Part shown: in pieces, positions 47,561 to 56,047 of the stretch | How positions within the stretch are numbered: position 1 is the stretch's first letter | Layout of the letters: every line of letters begins with the position of its first letter | From: Deltaproteobacteria bacterium | GTDB taxonomy: Bacteria; Myxococcota; Myxococcia; SLRQ01 | Length of the DNA: 64,000 nt | Reading direction: 5' to 3' | Assembly (NCBI GenBank): GCA_029210625.1 | Contig: JARGFU010000006.1 | Span: 62,001-126,000 of the forward strand | Notes under the pieces: generated by a model | The model's input: the letters and a program-made list of their open reading frames with translations, nothing else | The model's database searches: none | What the model was told of the DNA's origin: nothing | Translations under genes and position numbers: made by a program

Positions 47561-49300
47561 ATGACGCCAATCGAGATCGACTACCAGGAAGGGCAGAAGC
47601 GGCAGGTCGCCGAGATCAAGTTCCTGATCCACGACCTGCGCGTCGAGCGCTTCATCAACAACATCATCCACTTCCATGTCACCCTCAACACCGACCTGGA
47701 GATCTACGGCGTCGAGCAGGCCCACGCCTTCCACACCGACGATCTGGACAACCTGAAGCAGTACGCCGCCGCGATCCGCCGGGCCTTCCGCGACTACTCG
47801 AACGCGGTGACGAACTTCTCGCCGGACAAGACGATCATCGTCACCGGCCGCCGCTACATCGAGACGGTGCGGAAGATCTGCGATCTGATCCTCAACCCCC
47901 TCTGGGGCCGCTTCGATCGCACCCTGACCTTCCTGCCCGACGACTCTCGCTCGGTCCTGGCCCGGCACCACTACCGGAACAACATCCGCTGGATGTGCGG
48001 GGTCTACTACCGGATCGACTACTTCCTGCAGGAGCTCGACGACCACGACATCGTGGAGGTCTTCGACATCGGCAGCGACATCATCCACTACACGAACAAC
48101 ATCATCTACGGGTACATCGTCGAGAAGGGACACAGCCGGGTCGAGATCCAGATCGAGAAGGAGGGGCCGGCGGTGGTGCGGGGAAACCGCAACCGCTTCC
48201 GGCGCATGTACTTCAACCTGATCATGAACGCGGTCGACGCCCTCGAGGGCCTCCCGGTGGGCATGATCCGGGTGAAGGTCTCCGCCGACGGTGAGCGGGC
48301 GACCCTGGCGGTCAGCGACAACGGCAGCGGGATGTACCCCGAGAAGATCAAGAACCTGCTGCGCGAACGCGAGACCCTCGACGGCGAGCTGCGCTCTCTC
48401 GGCTTCGTCTTCGTCCGGCAGACGGTGACCGACTTCGGGGGCGAGCTGAAGGTCGACAGCGAGATCGACAAGGGCACGACCATCAGCGTGATCGTCCCCT
48501 ACCTGCCGGATCACGAGCCGCCGCCCCAGAAGCAGTCGAAGTGCCAGCAGTACGCGGTCATGCCCTTCCAGGACCTCGTGGACGGGAGGCCGGGCGTCGC
48601 GATCATCGATCGCGAGCAGCGCGCGGAGGCCCGGGAGGCCACTACCTACCCGGCGGCGGGCGAGCCCGCGCCGACACTCCAGACGCCGGCTCCCCCGGCG
48701 GCCTCCGAGGCGCCCCCCGAGGCGGCCCCCGAGGCGCCGACCCGGCGGGCGCAGATCGAGGACGCCCCCCTCGACTGGAACCCCAAGGACCACCAGGAGA
48801 ACTGCGGGCGGATCCTCTGGAACGACTACGAGCGCTCCCTCGCGCCCTACCCGGGCTGCGTCTTCGCCATCGGGGTCACCTACGAGCAGCGGATCGACTG
48901 CTTCGCTCACCGGCCCTACGAGCAGCACTGGAACATCAGCCACGAAGACCTCAGCCCGATGCTCTACGACGCCACCATCCGGGGCCGGCTCGAGGAGAAC
49001 GAGGAGAAGCGGGTCGAGCTGATCCTCAAGGAGCCCCACAGCGTGGCCTCCTACTTCGATCTCAAGGAGATCGAGGAGGGGCGCAGCGCCTTGCGCTTCG
49101 TGGAGATGATCCACGACGAGTACATCCTCATCGCCCGCAAGCTGATCGCCACCGGGCTGCCCGGCGACCTCGTCACCCACCTCACCGGGGTGTCGAAGTT
49201 CCTCCCCGAGGCCGAGATCGCCCTCGGCCCCGCGCCCTTCCTGCTGCGGGCCATCGCCGCCATGCCCCTCTCCACCGAGCTGCCCGACGCCTCCTCCTGA
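47561..49300 (+). CDS. HATPase (GHKL) protein with unrecognised N- and C-terminal domains
   Basis: A 579-residue, apparently soluble protein. A GHKL ATPase domain lies at about 195-315: N-box MYFNLIMNAVDAL, G1 DNGSGMYPEK and a variant G2 loop SLGFVFVRQTVTDFGGEL in place of GLGL. The N-terminal part (1-190) has no recognisable sensor domain, and no usual HisKA box; IHDLRVERFINNI and an HFHV stretch contain histidines. After an Ala/Pro linker (about 365-395) comes a C-terminal domain (about 400-579) with ENCGRILWNDYERSLAPY that I do not recognise. It follows citrate synthase but the hairpin suggests its own transcript. It may be an atypical histidine kinase; partner unknown. Confidence 0.7.
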   Translation: MTPIEIDYQEGQKRQVAEIKFLIHDLRVERFINNIIHFHVTLNTDLEIYGVEQAHAFHTDDLDNLKQYAAAIRRAFRDYSNAVTNFSPDKTIIVTGRRYIETVRKICDLILNPLWGRFDRTLTFLPDDSRSVLARHHYRNNIRWMCGVYYRIDYFLQELDDHDIVEVFDIGSDIIHYTNNIIYGYIVEKGHSRVEIQIEKEGPAVVRGNRNRFRRMYFNLIMNAVDALEGLPVGMIRVKVSADGERATLAVSDNGSGMYPEKIKNLLRERETLDGELRSLGFVFVRQTVTDFGGELKVDSEIDKGTTISVIVPYLPDHEPPPQKQSKCQQYAVMPFQDLVDGRPGVAIIDREQRAEAREATTYPAAGEPAPTLQTPAPPAASEAPPEAAPEAPTRRAQIEDAPLDWNPKDHQENCGRILWNDYERSLAPYPGCVFAIGVTYEQRIDCFAHRPYEQHWNISHEDLSPMLYDATIRGRLEENEEKRVELILKEPHSVASYFDLKEIEEGRSALRFVEMIHDEYILIARKLIATGLPGDLVTHLTGVSKFLPEAEIALGPAPFLLRAIAAMPLSTELPDASS

Positions 49301-49333
49301 ATACCGGCACGCACCTTGCTGTCTGTAGGGGGC

Positions 49334-50203
49334 ATGAAGGCGAAACCCCCGGGAATCGGACACAGGACGCACGCCGAGGGCGATCGGGTTGTCCGGAAGC
49401 GTGCGCGAGATTCACACTCCGCTGCGAGCTGGGGGGTGGGCAGATGTGGGTGGGCGCTGCTCTCCGGCGTTCTCCTCCTGCTGCCGGGCGCGCTGCGGGC
49501 CGAGTCGGTCCCGGTCTTCGGTCCCGGCGAGACCCTGATCTACGACATCAGCTACGGGCCGATCTCGGGAGGCAAGGCGCGCATCCTCGTGGGCGCCGAC
49601 ACCGGGGTCGCCGACCGGGAGGTCTGGCCGATCGTGGTGCAGGCGCGGACCTCCGAGGGCGTCGGGCGGCTCTTCGCGGTACAGGACCGGATGGTCACCC
49701 TCTTCGATCCCTTGGAGGAGATCACGCTCGGCTACGACTTCCATGCCCGGGAGGGCGGCAAGCGGCGCTCGACCCGCGCCCGGATGGACCGGGAGCGCGG
49801 CAAGGCGCACGTGGTCGAGCGCTCGGAGAGCGAGCCGGAGCGTCGACGCACCTACGAGGTGGGGCCCACCTGCCACGACCTGACCTCGGCCGTCTTCTGG
49901 CTTCGCGGCCGGCCCCTCGAGGTGGGGGATCGGGAGAAGGTGCGGATCTTCACCGGCGCCCGGACCTGGGATCTCCACGGCGTGGTCGAGGCGCGAGAGA
50001 CCCTGCGAACGGCCCGGGGCGAGCAGGCCACAGTGCGGGTGCGCTTCCGCACCCACCGGCGCGGCAAGCTGGTGAAGGACCGGGACATCACCCTCTGGTT
50101 CAGCGACGACGAGCGGCACGTGCCGGTGAAGATCCACGCCGAGGTCTTCCTGGGCGCGGTCCACGCCGAGCTCCAGAGCTACGCGCCGGGCCTGGCCCGC
50201 TAG
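49334..50203 (+). CDS. DUF3108-like exported protein
   Basis: The coding part is 289 residues from the ATG at 49334, but a GTG at 49436 would give an ideal signal peptide starting GRCGWALLSGVLLLLPG; the extra 34 residues from the ATG are charged and may not be translated. The mature protein starts with a DUF3108-like strand: FGPGETLIYDISYGPISGGKA. DUF3108 proteins are periplasmic beta-proteins found in many proteobacteria, of unknown function. ALRAES marks the cleavage site. It converges on the unknown gene at 50206 with a 2-nt gap. Confidence 0.78.
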   Translation: MKAKPPGIGHRTHAEGDRVVRKRARDSHSAASWGVGRCGWALLSGVLLLLPGALRAESVPVFGPGETLIYDISYGPISGGKARILVGADTGVADREVWPIVVQARTSEGVGRLFAVQDRMVTLFDPLEEITLGYDFHAREGGKRRSTRARMDRERGKAHVVERSESEPERRRTYEVGPTCHDLTSAVFWLRGRPLEVGDREKVRIFTGARTWDLHGVVEARETLRTARGEQATVRVRFRTHRRGKLVKDRDITLWFSDDERHVPVKIHAEVFLGAVHAELQSYAPGLAR

Positions 50204-50205
50204 AC

Positions 50206-51204
50206 CTAGCTGCGGCGGCGGGGCTTGCCGGGCGTGGGCACCACGATCTCGTCCTCCTCCTCGCGGGGGCGCACCGGCTGGGCCGCGATGTGAGGGGTGG
50301 TGTCGTGCTTGATCTGGCGGGCGGTGGCGCGCGCGCTCGAGAGGGCGCGCCTCCTCGCCGGCCCCACCGCCAGGGCGGCCTTCAGCCTCGCGGCCAGGGC
50401 GGGACGGAAGATGGCGGCGTGGACCTCGATGTCCCCGAGCCCCGTGCTGCTCGAGGTGGTCGAGAGCAGGGCGTCCGCACGATCGACGACGAGCTCCTCG
50501 ACGGCGAGGGCCGTCTCCTGGATCGTCGAGACCGGCATCCGGTCCGGGCAGCGCAGGTGGATGAGGGCCGCGGTGGCCCGGGGATCCCGCAGCTCGGGCA
50601 GGGCGCCCTTGGGGGGGCGCAGGAGGACCGTGCCCTTGTTGTCCGCCCCGACTCGCCAGAAGACGAGGCGCCCGGTGGTCGGCCGGGAGAGGAGGTCGGC
50701 GAGGGCCAGCGGGCTCACGCGGTTGACGCTCCCGCCGAGCATCAGGGAGCCCCCGAAGCAGCGAAGGAAGCGGCGCAGCCCGGTGTGGGGGCCGCCGTCG
50801 ACCTCGATCACGGTGGTGCCCAGCTCCCCCGAGAGGTGATCGGGGCGCGGCGTCTCCTTCTCGGCCTTCTGCCCCGTGGCGCGAGAGGAGAGCATCACCG
50901 AGACCGGGCCGGGCGGCCGGGAGGGGATGCCCACCAGGGTCAGCCCGGGGCGCCGCTGCTGCACGCGTTCGATGTGCTCGGCGAGGGGCTCGAGGTCTTC
51001 CTGGTCCAGGCTCGCGCACCAGAGCAGGGTCACGTGGATCCCCGCGTCGTTCGGGGGGAGCAGGCGCGAGAGGTGGGCGGCCTCTCGCACCGCGCTGACC
51101 GGGAGGCCGTAGACCCGCGCGACGGCGCGTGCCGTCCCCGCCACTCGCTCCGGTCCAACGACTTGCGCCTCGATCAAGCGATCCCCTCCCAGTCGTCCCT
51201 TCAT
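50206..51204 (-). CDS. Unknown protein
   Basis: A 332-residue protein with no signal peptide and no membrane helices, so probably cytoplasmic. It has a balanced amino-acid composition, unlike the antisense reading frames around it, which supports it being real. The N-terminal half has a Rossmann-like rhythm (VTLLWCASLDQEDLEPLAEH, GLTLVGIPSRPPGPVSVML) and the C-terminal third is Arg-rich (RRRALSSARATARQIK, ending GKPRRRS) and may bind nucleic acid or be disordered. I recognise no family. Translation starts at ATG 51204 with a weak ribosome site. It is divergent from the threonine dehydrogenase gene. Confidence 0.6.
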   Translation of the reverse strand: MKGRLGGDRLIEAQVVGPERVAGTARAVARVYGLPVSAVREAAHLSRLLPPNDAGIHVTLLWCASLDQEDLEPLAEHIERVQQRRPGLTLVGIPSRPPGPVSVMLSSRATGQKAEKETPRPDHLSGELGTTVIEVDGGPHTGLRRFLRCFGGSLMLGGSVNRVSPLALADLLSRPTTGRLVFWRVGADNKGTVLLRPPKGALPELRDPRATAALIHLRCPDRMPVSTIQETALAVEELVVDRADALLSTTSSSTGLGDIEVHAAIFRPALAARLKAALAVGPARRRALSSARATARQIKHDTTPHIAAQPVRPREEEDEIVVPTPGKPRRRS

Positions 51205-51363
51205 ATCAGACCGATCGGGTAGGAGAAGGGCCTTCCGTGAGGGGCGCCGGAGGACCCCGGGAGGGGCCTCGCGCGGTGGATCGCGGGCAGGCCCGGCCCG
51301 TGGTAGATCGGCGCCGGACCATCCGGCGCGCGCCAGAGCCCGCCGGCCAGCGTGAGGCCAGCC

Positions 51364-52335
51364 ATGAACGGAAAGAGAAGGTTCCTCGTCACCGGCGCCG
51401 TGGGCCAGATCGGCTCCGAGCTCACCCATGCCCTGCGCAGGCACTACGGCGCCGAGCAGGTGGTCGCCACCGACATCCGCCTCCCCACCGATCCGGCCCT
51501 GCGGGACGCCGGGCCCTTCGAGTTCCTCGACTGCCTCGACCCGAACCACATCACCCGGGTCATGCAGCGCTACGAGACCGACGTCATCTACCACCTCGGG
51601 GCGATCCTCTCCGCCATCGGAGAGCTCAAGCCCGGCCAGGCCTGGCAGATCAACGTCGAGGGCACCTACAACATGCTCGAGGCGGCCCGGCAGTATGGCT
51701 GCGCCATCTTCTTCCCCTCGTCCATCGGCGCCTTCGGCCCCGAGACCCCCCGGGACGACACGCCTCAGGTCACCATCCAGCGCCCGAACACGATGTACGG
51801 GGTGACCAAGGTCACCGGCGAGCTGCTCTGCGACTACTACCACCAGCGCTTCGACGTCGACGTGCGGGGCCTGCGCTTCCCCGGCCTGATCTCACACGAG
51901 ACCGAGCCTGGCGGCGGCACCACCGACTACGCCGTCGACATCTACCGGCAGGCGGTCGAGCACGCGGGCTACATCTCCTACCTGGGGCCCGACACGCGCC
52001 TGCCCATGATGTACATGCCGGACGCCATCCGGGCGATGATCGAGCTGATGGAGGCCGATCCCGCGCGCCTCGTGCACCGGAACGCCTACAACCTGGCGGC
52101 CATGAGCTTCACCCCGGAGGAGGTCGCGGCCGAGATCGCGAAGCACATCCCCTCCTTCGAGATCCGCTACCGGATCGACCCCACCCGCCAGGCGATCGCC
52201 GACTCCTGGCCGCGCTCCATCGACGACTCCGCCGCCCGGGCCGAGTGGGGGTGGAAGCCGCGCTACGACCTCACCTCCATGACCGAGGAGATGCTGCGCT
52301 CGCTGCAGGCAAACCTCGAGCACTCCCAGAGCTGA
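51364..52335 (+). CDS. L-threonine 3-dehydrogenase, SDR type
   Basis: A 323-residue extended SDR. VTGAVGQIGSEL binds NAD, and the pattern PSSIGAFGPETPRDD, IQRPNTMYGVTKVTGELL (Tyr and Lys of YxxxK) and FPGLIS matches NAD-dependent L-threonine 3-dehydrogenases of the SDR class, not the zinc MDR type of E. coli. It oxidises threonine to 2-amino-3-ketobutyrate, the substrate of the following Kbl. The ATG at 51364 is preferred to the GTG 12 nt earlier. The next gene starts 11 nt after its stop, so the two are an operon for threonine breakdown. Confidence 0.9.
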   Translation: MNGKRRFLVTGAVGQIGSELTHALRRHYGAEQVVATDIRLPTDPALRDAGPFEFLDCLDPNHITRVMQRYETDVIYHLGAILSAIGELKPGQAWQINVEGTYNMLEAARQYGCAIFFPSSIGAFGPETPRDDTPQVTIQRPNTMYGVTKVTGELLCDYYHQRFDVDVRGLRFPGLISHETEPGGGTTDYAVDIYRQAVEHAGYISYLGPDTRLPMMYMPDAIRAMIELMEADPARLVHRNAYNLAAMSFTPEEVAAEIAKHIPSFEIRYRIDPTRQAIADSWPRSIDDSAARAEWGWKPRYDLTSMTEEMLRSLQANLEHSQS

Positions 52336-52346
52336 AAGGAAGCGAC

Positions 52347-53573
52347 ATGAGCCTCGAGAGATTCGAGAAACTCCTCGACCAGGAAGTGAAGGCGATCCGG
52401 GAGGCCGGCACCGCCAAGGGAGACGAGACGGTCATCGCCGGCGTGCTGAAGGCCGAGGGGGAGCGCGGTCCCCGCTACCTGCTCGAGGGGCAGGGGGAGA
52501 AGCCCTTCATCCGGATGAACGCCAACTCCTATCTCGGCCTCGCCCTCGAGCCCGAGATCATCGAGGCGGAGGAGCAGGCGGCCCGATCCTTCGGCGTGGG
52601 CCCGGGCGCGGTGCGGTTCATCAGCGGCAGCTTCACGCCGCACCTGGCGCTCGAGGCGCGGCTGGCTGCCTTCCACGGCCGCGAGGCCGCGATGATCACC
52701 TCTTCGGCCTACACCTCGACGCTGGGCGTGGTCAGCACGCTGACCACCCCGGAGACGATGATCATCTCCGACGAGCTCAACCACAACTGCATCATCAACG
52801 CGATGAAGCTCGCCCGCCCGAAGGGCAAGAAGATCTATCCCCACAACGATGTGGCGGCCCTCGCGGCGGCCCTCGAGGAGAGCGTCGGGCAGGCCGACGC
52901 CGCGATGGTCATCACCGACGGGGTCTTCTCGATGCGGGGCGACTACGCGCCCCTGAAGGAGATCCGAGACCTGTGCACCCGCTTCGACGAGAAGTTCGAG
53001 CGGGGTGTGGTCCTGGTGATCGACGACTCCCACGGGGTGGGCGCCTACGGGGCGACCGGGCGAGGCACCGAGGAGATCACCGGCAGTGGTCCGGTGGAGA
53101 TCCTGATCGCGACCCTCGGCAAGGCCCTCGGGGTGAACGGCGGCTACTTCGTCTCCTCGCAGTCCGTGATCGACTTCATGCGGGAGAAGAACCCCTTCTA
53201 CATCTACACCAACCCGATCACGCCCTCGGAGGCCTCCGCCGCCCTCGCCGGCCTCGAGCTCCTCGACTCCGAGGCCGGCGTGAAGCGCCTGGAGCACCTC
53301 TCGGCCCTCACCGAGCGCTTCTCGCGGGGGCTGGTCGAGGCCGGGCACGAGACCATCGACAGCCCGCACCCGGTGACGCCGCTGGTGGTGCGCGACACCG
53401 CCCGGACCAACGCCCTGGTGAAGCACCTCTTCGAGCAGGGGGTGCTGGCCACGGGGCTGGCCTACCCGGTGGTGCCGCGGGGCGACGATCTCATCCGCTT
53501 CCAGCTCTGCGCCGACCACACCGAGGCCGACGTCGACGCGGTGCTCGCGGCCATCCGGGCCTTCGAGGGCTAG
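52347..53573 (+). CDS. kbl: Glycine C-acetyltransferase (2-amino-3-ketobutyrate CoA ligase)
   Basis: A 408-residue PLP enzyme of the alpha-oxoamine synthase family. RMNANSYLGLA, FGVGPGAVRFISGSF, VIDDSHGVGAYG and the PLP lysine in ATLGKALGVNGGY are present. Because the preceding gene is the threonine dehydrogenase, the most likely reaction is cleavage of 2-amino-3-ketobutyrate with CoA to glycine and acetyl-CoA, rather than serine palmitoyltransferase or related synthesis. GAAAGGAAGC lies before the ATG. The family cannot be separated by motifs alone, but context is strong. Confidence 0.92.
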   Translation: MSLERFEKLLDQEVKAIREAGTAKGDETVIAGVLKAEGERGPRYLLEGQGEKPFIRMNANSYLGLALEPEIIEAEEQAARSFGVGPGAVRFISGSFTPHLALEARLAAFHGREAAMITSSAYTSTLGVVSTLTTPETMIISDELNHNCIINAMKLARPKGKKIYPHNDVAALAAALEESVGQADAAMVITDGVFSMRGDYAPLKEIRDLCTRFDEKFERGVVLVIDDSHGVGAYGATGRGTEEITGSGPVEILIATLGKALGVNGGYFVSSQSVIDFMREKNPFYIYTNPITPSEASAALAGLELLDSEAGVKRLEHLSALTERFSRGLVEAGHETIDSPHPVTPLVVRDTARTNALVKHLFEQGVLATGLAYPVVPRGDDLIRFQLCADHTEADVDAVLAAIRAFEG

Positions 53574-53577
53574 GCGG

Positions 53578-54315
53578 ATGGGCCGGGGGGTCCTTCTGGT
53601 TCTCGTCCTCTCCGCGTCCTGCGGGGAGCCCGGGGTGCCGGTGAACGTGAGCGGGACCGCCTTCGGCTTCGGGGGCGGCGGCCGCATCGAGGGCGCCACG
53701 GTCGGGGTCGTGGAGTTCCCCGATCTCTCGACCCTCACCGACGAGCAGGGGGAGTGGGGCTTCGCCGGGCAGCTGCGCAGCGGGGACGAGGTGACCTTCA
53801 CCCTGGAGGGGGAGGGGCGGCCGCCGATCCAGACGGCCACCTTCGTGCTCGGCGAGGAGGGGCTGGAGCAGGTCAGCTTCCAGTCGCCCGACGACTTCAT
53901 GTACGAGCTGCTCTCCGACATGGTCTCCCTCGAGCCGGATCCGGAGCGCTGCCAGATCGCCAGCACCGTGACTCGCCAGGGCTACACCCTCTTCGCCTGG
54001 TCGGGTGAGACGCACGGTGAGCCGGAGGCGACGGTGAGCATCGAGCCCGCGCTGCCCTTCACCAGCGGGCCGATCTACTTCGACCTGGCCAGCGCCGGGG
54101 TCATCTGGCCGGATCCGGACCTGACCCGGACCACCGACGACGGTGGGGTGCTCTTCCTGGACGTGCCCGAGGGCGAATACCGCCTGGAGGCCCACAAGGC
54201 TGGCGCGACCTTCCGCGAGGTGAAGATCAAGTGCCGGGCCGGGTGGGTGGCCAACGCCGCGCCCCCCTGGGGCCTGCAGGCCCTCGAGGGTGGCGTCGGG
54301 CCGCGCTTGGAGTAA
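53578..54315 (+). CDS. Secreted lipoprotein with carboxypeptidase-regulatory-like fold
   Basis: A 245-residue lipoprotein (signal start MGRGVLLVLVLSASC, C15). The body has beta-sandwich strands such as VNVSGTAFGFGGGGRIEGATV and TDEQGEWGFAG, which resemble carboxypeptidase-regulatory-like domains (a GA-TV-xxxG-xxx-TDxxGxWxF pattern), and a second similar segment (TTDDGGVLFLDVPEGEYRLEA). Two cysteines (ERCQIA and IKCRAG) may pair. It starts 4 nt after kbl and could share its transcript. Function unknown; surface binding is a possibility. Confidence 0.72.
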   Translation: MGRGVLLVLVLSASCGEPGVPVNVSGTAFGFGGGGRIEGATVGVVEFPDLSTLTDEQGEWGFAGQLRSGDEVTFTLEGEGRPPIQTATFVLGEEGLEQVSFQSPDDFMYELLSDMVSLEPDPERCQIASTVTRQGYTLFAWSGETHGEPEATVSIEPALPFTSGPIYFDLASAGVIWPDPDLTRTTDDGGVLFLDVPEGEYRLEAHKAGATFREVKIKCRAGWVANAAPPWGLQALEGGVGPRLE

Positions 54316-54326
54316 GAAACGCACCC

Positions 54327-55571
54327 GTGCAGACCCCGCTGATCACCAACGACGCCGTCGTCCTGGGGATCCTCGTGGTGATCCTGGCCCTGATCTTCTG
54401 GACCAGCACCAGCGAGCGCCCCGGATGGAAGCGCTTCTACCGCTTCGTCCCGGCGCTCCTACTCTGCTACTTCGTGCCCGGCCTGCTGGGCACGGTCGGG
54501 ATCATCAGCGGCGAGCACTCGCAGCTCTACTTCGTGGCCTCACGCTACCTCCTGCCCGCGGCGCTGGTCCTGCTCACCCTGAGCCTCGATTTGCCGGCCA
54601 TCCGCCGCCTCGGTGGCAAGATCCTCTTGATGTTCCTCACCGGCACCGTGGGGATCGTCGTCGGGGGACCGCTGGCGATCCTGATCGTCTCGGCCTTCTC
54701 GCCCGAGACGGTGGGGGGCGCCGGCCCCGAGGCCGTCTGGCGGGGCATGGCCACCCTGGCGGGCTCCTGGATCGGCGGCGGCGCGAACCAGGCGGCCATG
54801 AAGGAGGTCTTCGAGGTCGGCGACGAGATCTTCAGCGCCTGGATCGCCGTGGACGTCCTGGTGGCCAACGTCTGGATGGCCTTTCTCCTCTTCGGGGCGG
54901 GCATCTCCAGGCAGATCGATCGGCGCACCGGGGCCGACGACTCGGCCATCGAGGCCCTGCGGGAGAAGGTCGAGGCCTACCAGGCCCGGCACGCGCGCAT
55001 CCCCTCGACCACGGACCTCTTCGCCATCCTCGGAGTGGGGCTGGGGATCACCGCCCTCGCCCACGTCGGCGCCGACTGGCTGGCCCCCACCTTCGAGGCG
55101 AACTGGCCCATCCTCCAGCGCTTCAGCCTCACCTCGGGCTTCTTCTGGCTGATCGTGATCGCCACCGCCCTCGGGATCGTCGCCTCCCTCACCCGCCTGC
55201 GCGAGCTCGAGGGGGCGGGGGCCTCCCGCGTGGGCTCGGTGCTCCTCTACGTCCTCGTCGCCACCATCGGCATGAAGATGAACCTGATGGCCATCTTCGA
55301 CCGGCCTGGCCTCTTCCTGGTGGGCTTCATCTGGATCGCCATCCACGCCGGCCTGATGCTGGGCGTCGGCTACCTGATCAAGGCCCCCTTCTTCTTCGTC
55401 GCGGTGGGCAGCCAGGCCAACATCGGCGGCGCCGCCTCGGCGCCGGTGGTCGCCTCGGCCTTCCATCCGGTCCTCGCCCCGGTGGGCGTGATGATGGCCG
55501 TCCTCGGCTATGCCCTGGGCACCTACGCCGCCTGGATCTGCGGGCTGATCATGCAGGCGGTGGCGCCGTGA
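54327..55571 (+). CDS. DUF819 family membrane protein
   Basis: A 414-residue polytopic protein translated from a GTG at 54327; the first residues QTPLITNDAVVLG match the family start, and upstream in-frame codons are Arg/Pro-rich. SWIGGGANQAAMKEVFEV and VGSQANIGGAASAPVVASAF are the two conserved DUF819 blocks, with Gly/Ala-rich helix breaks like those of Na+-coupled transporters. The substrate is unknown; the family includes YjcL. It overlaps the greB start by GTGA, so the two are translationally coupled, and follows the lipoprotein gene by 11 nt. Confidence 0.85.
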   Translation: MQTPLITNDAVVLGILVVILALIFWTSTSERPGWKRFYRFVPALLLCYFVPGLLGTVGIISGEHSQLYFVASRYLLPAALVLLTLSLDLPAIRRLGGKILLMFLTGTVGIVVGGPLAILIVSAFSPETVGGAGPEAVWRGMATLAGSWIGGGANQAAMKEVFEVGDEIFSAWIAVDVLVANVWMAFLLFGAGISRQIDRRTGADDSAIEALREKVEAYQARHARIPSTTDLFAILGVGLGITALAHVGADWLAPTFEANWPILQRFSLTSGFFWLIVIATALGIVASLTRLRELEGAGASRVGSVLLYVLVATIGMKMNLMAIFDRPGLFLVGFIWIAIHAGLMLGVGYLIKAPFFFVAVGSQANIGGAASAPVVASAFHPVLAPVGVMMAVLGYALGTYAAWICGLIMQAVAP

Positions 55572-56047
55572 GCGAAGGCAAGCGCTACATCACCCGGGGT
55601 GGCTTCCGGAGGCTGGAGCGGGAGTACGAGCAGCTCTGGAAGGTGGAGCGGCCGAAGATCGTCGAGGAGGTCGCGACCGCGGCCGCTCATGGCGATCGGT
55701 CGGAGAACGCCGAGTACAAGTACGGCAAGCGCAAGCTGCGGGAGATCGACCGCCGGATCCGCTACCTCTCGCGCCTCCTCGATCGTCTGACGATCGTCGA
55801 GCCGGAGGAGAGCCAGGCGGGGCGGGTCTTCTTCGGGGCCCGGGTCACCGTCGAGGACGAGGAGGGCGAGGAGCACCGCTACCGCATCGTCGGACCCGAC
55901 GAGACCGACAGCGCGAAGGGTGACATCAGCATCGAGTCGCCCATCGCCCGGGCCCTGCTGCGCAAGGCGGTGGACGACGAGGTGCTCGTCCACACGCCCC
56001 GCGGCCAGCGAGAGCTGACCATCCTGGCGATCGACTACGACCTCTAG
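55568..56047 (+). CDS. greB: Transcription elongation factor GreB
   Basis: A 159-residue GreA/GreB factor starting at GTG 55568. RYITRGGFRRLEREYEQLWKVERP, GDRSENAEYKYGKRKLREIDRRI and RYLSRLLD match GreB rather than GreA. It has the coiled-coil N-terminus with the acidic tip (D/E in GDRSENAE) and the FKBP-like C-terminal domain with RVFFGARVTVEDEEG. GreB helps RNA polymerase cut back stalled transcripts. It overlaps the DUF819 gene by 4 nt and shares CTAG with the convergent VIT/VWA gene. Confidence 0.95.
   Translation: MSEGKRYITRGGFRRLEREYEQLWKVERPKIVEEVATAAAHGDRSENAEYKYGKRKLREIDRRIRYLSRLLDRLTIVEPEESQAGRVFFGARVTVEDEEGEEHRYRIVGPDETDSAKGDISIESPIARALLRKAVDDEVLVHTPRGQRELTILAIDYDL

Noticed and set aside
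52347-53573. Serine palmitoyltransferase, which would link to the S1P-lyase-like gene
   Set aside because: It is directly downstream of a threonine dehydrogenase, so glycine C-acetyltransferase is the better call; the two genes are far apart.
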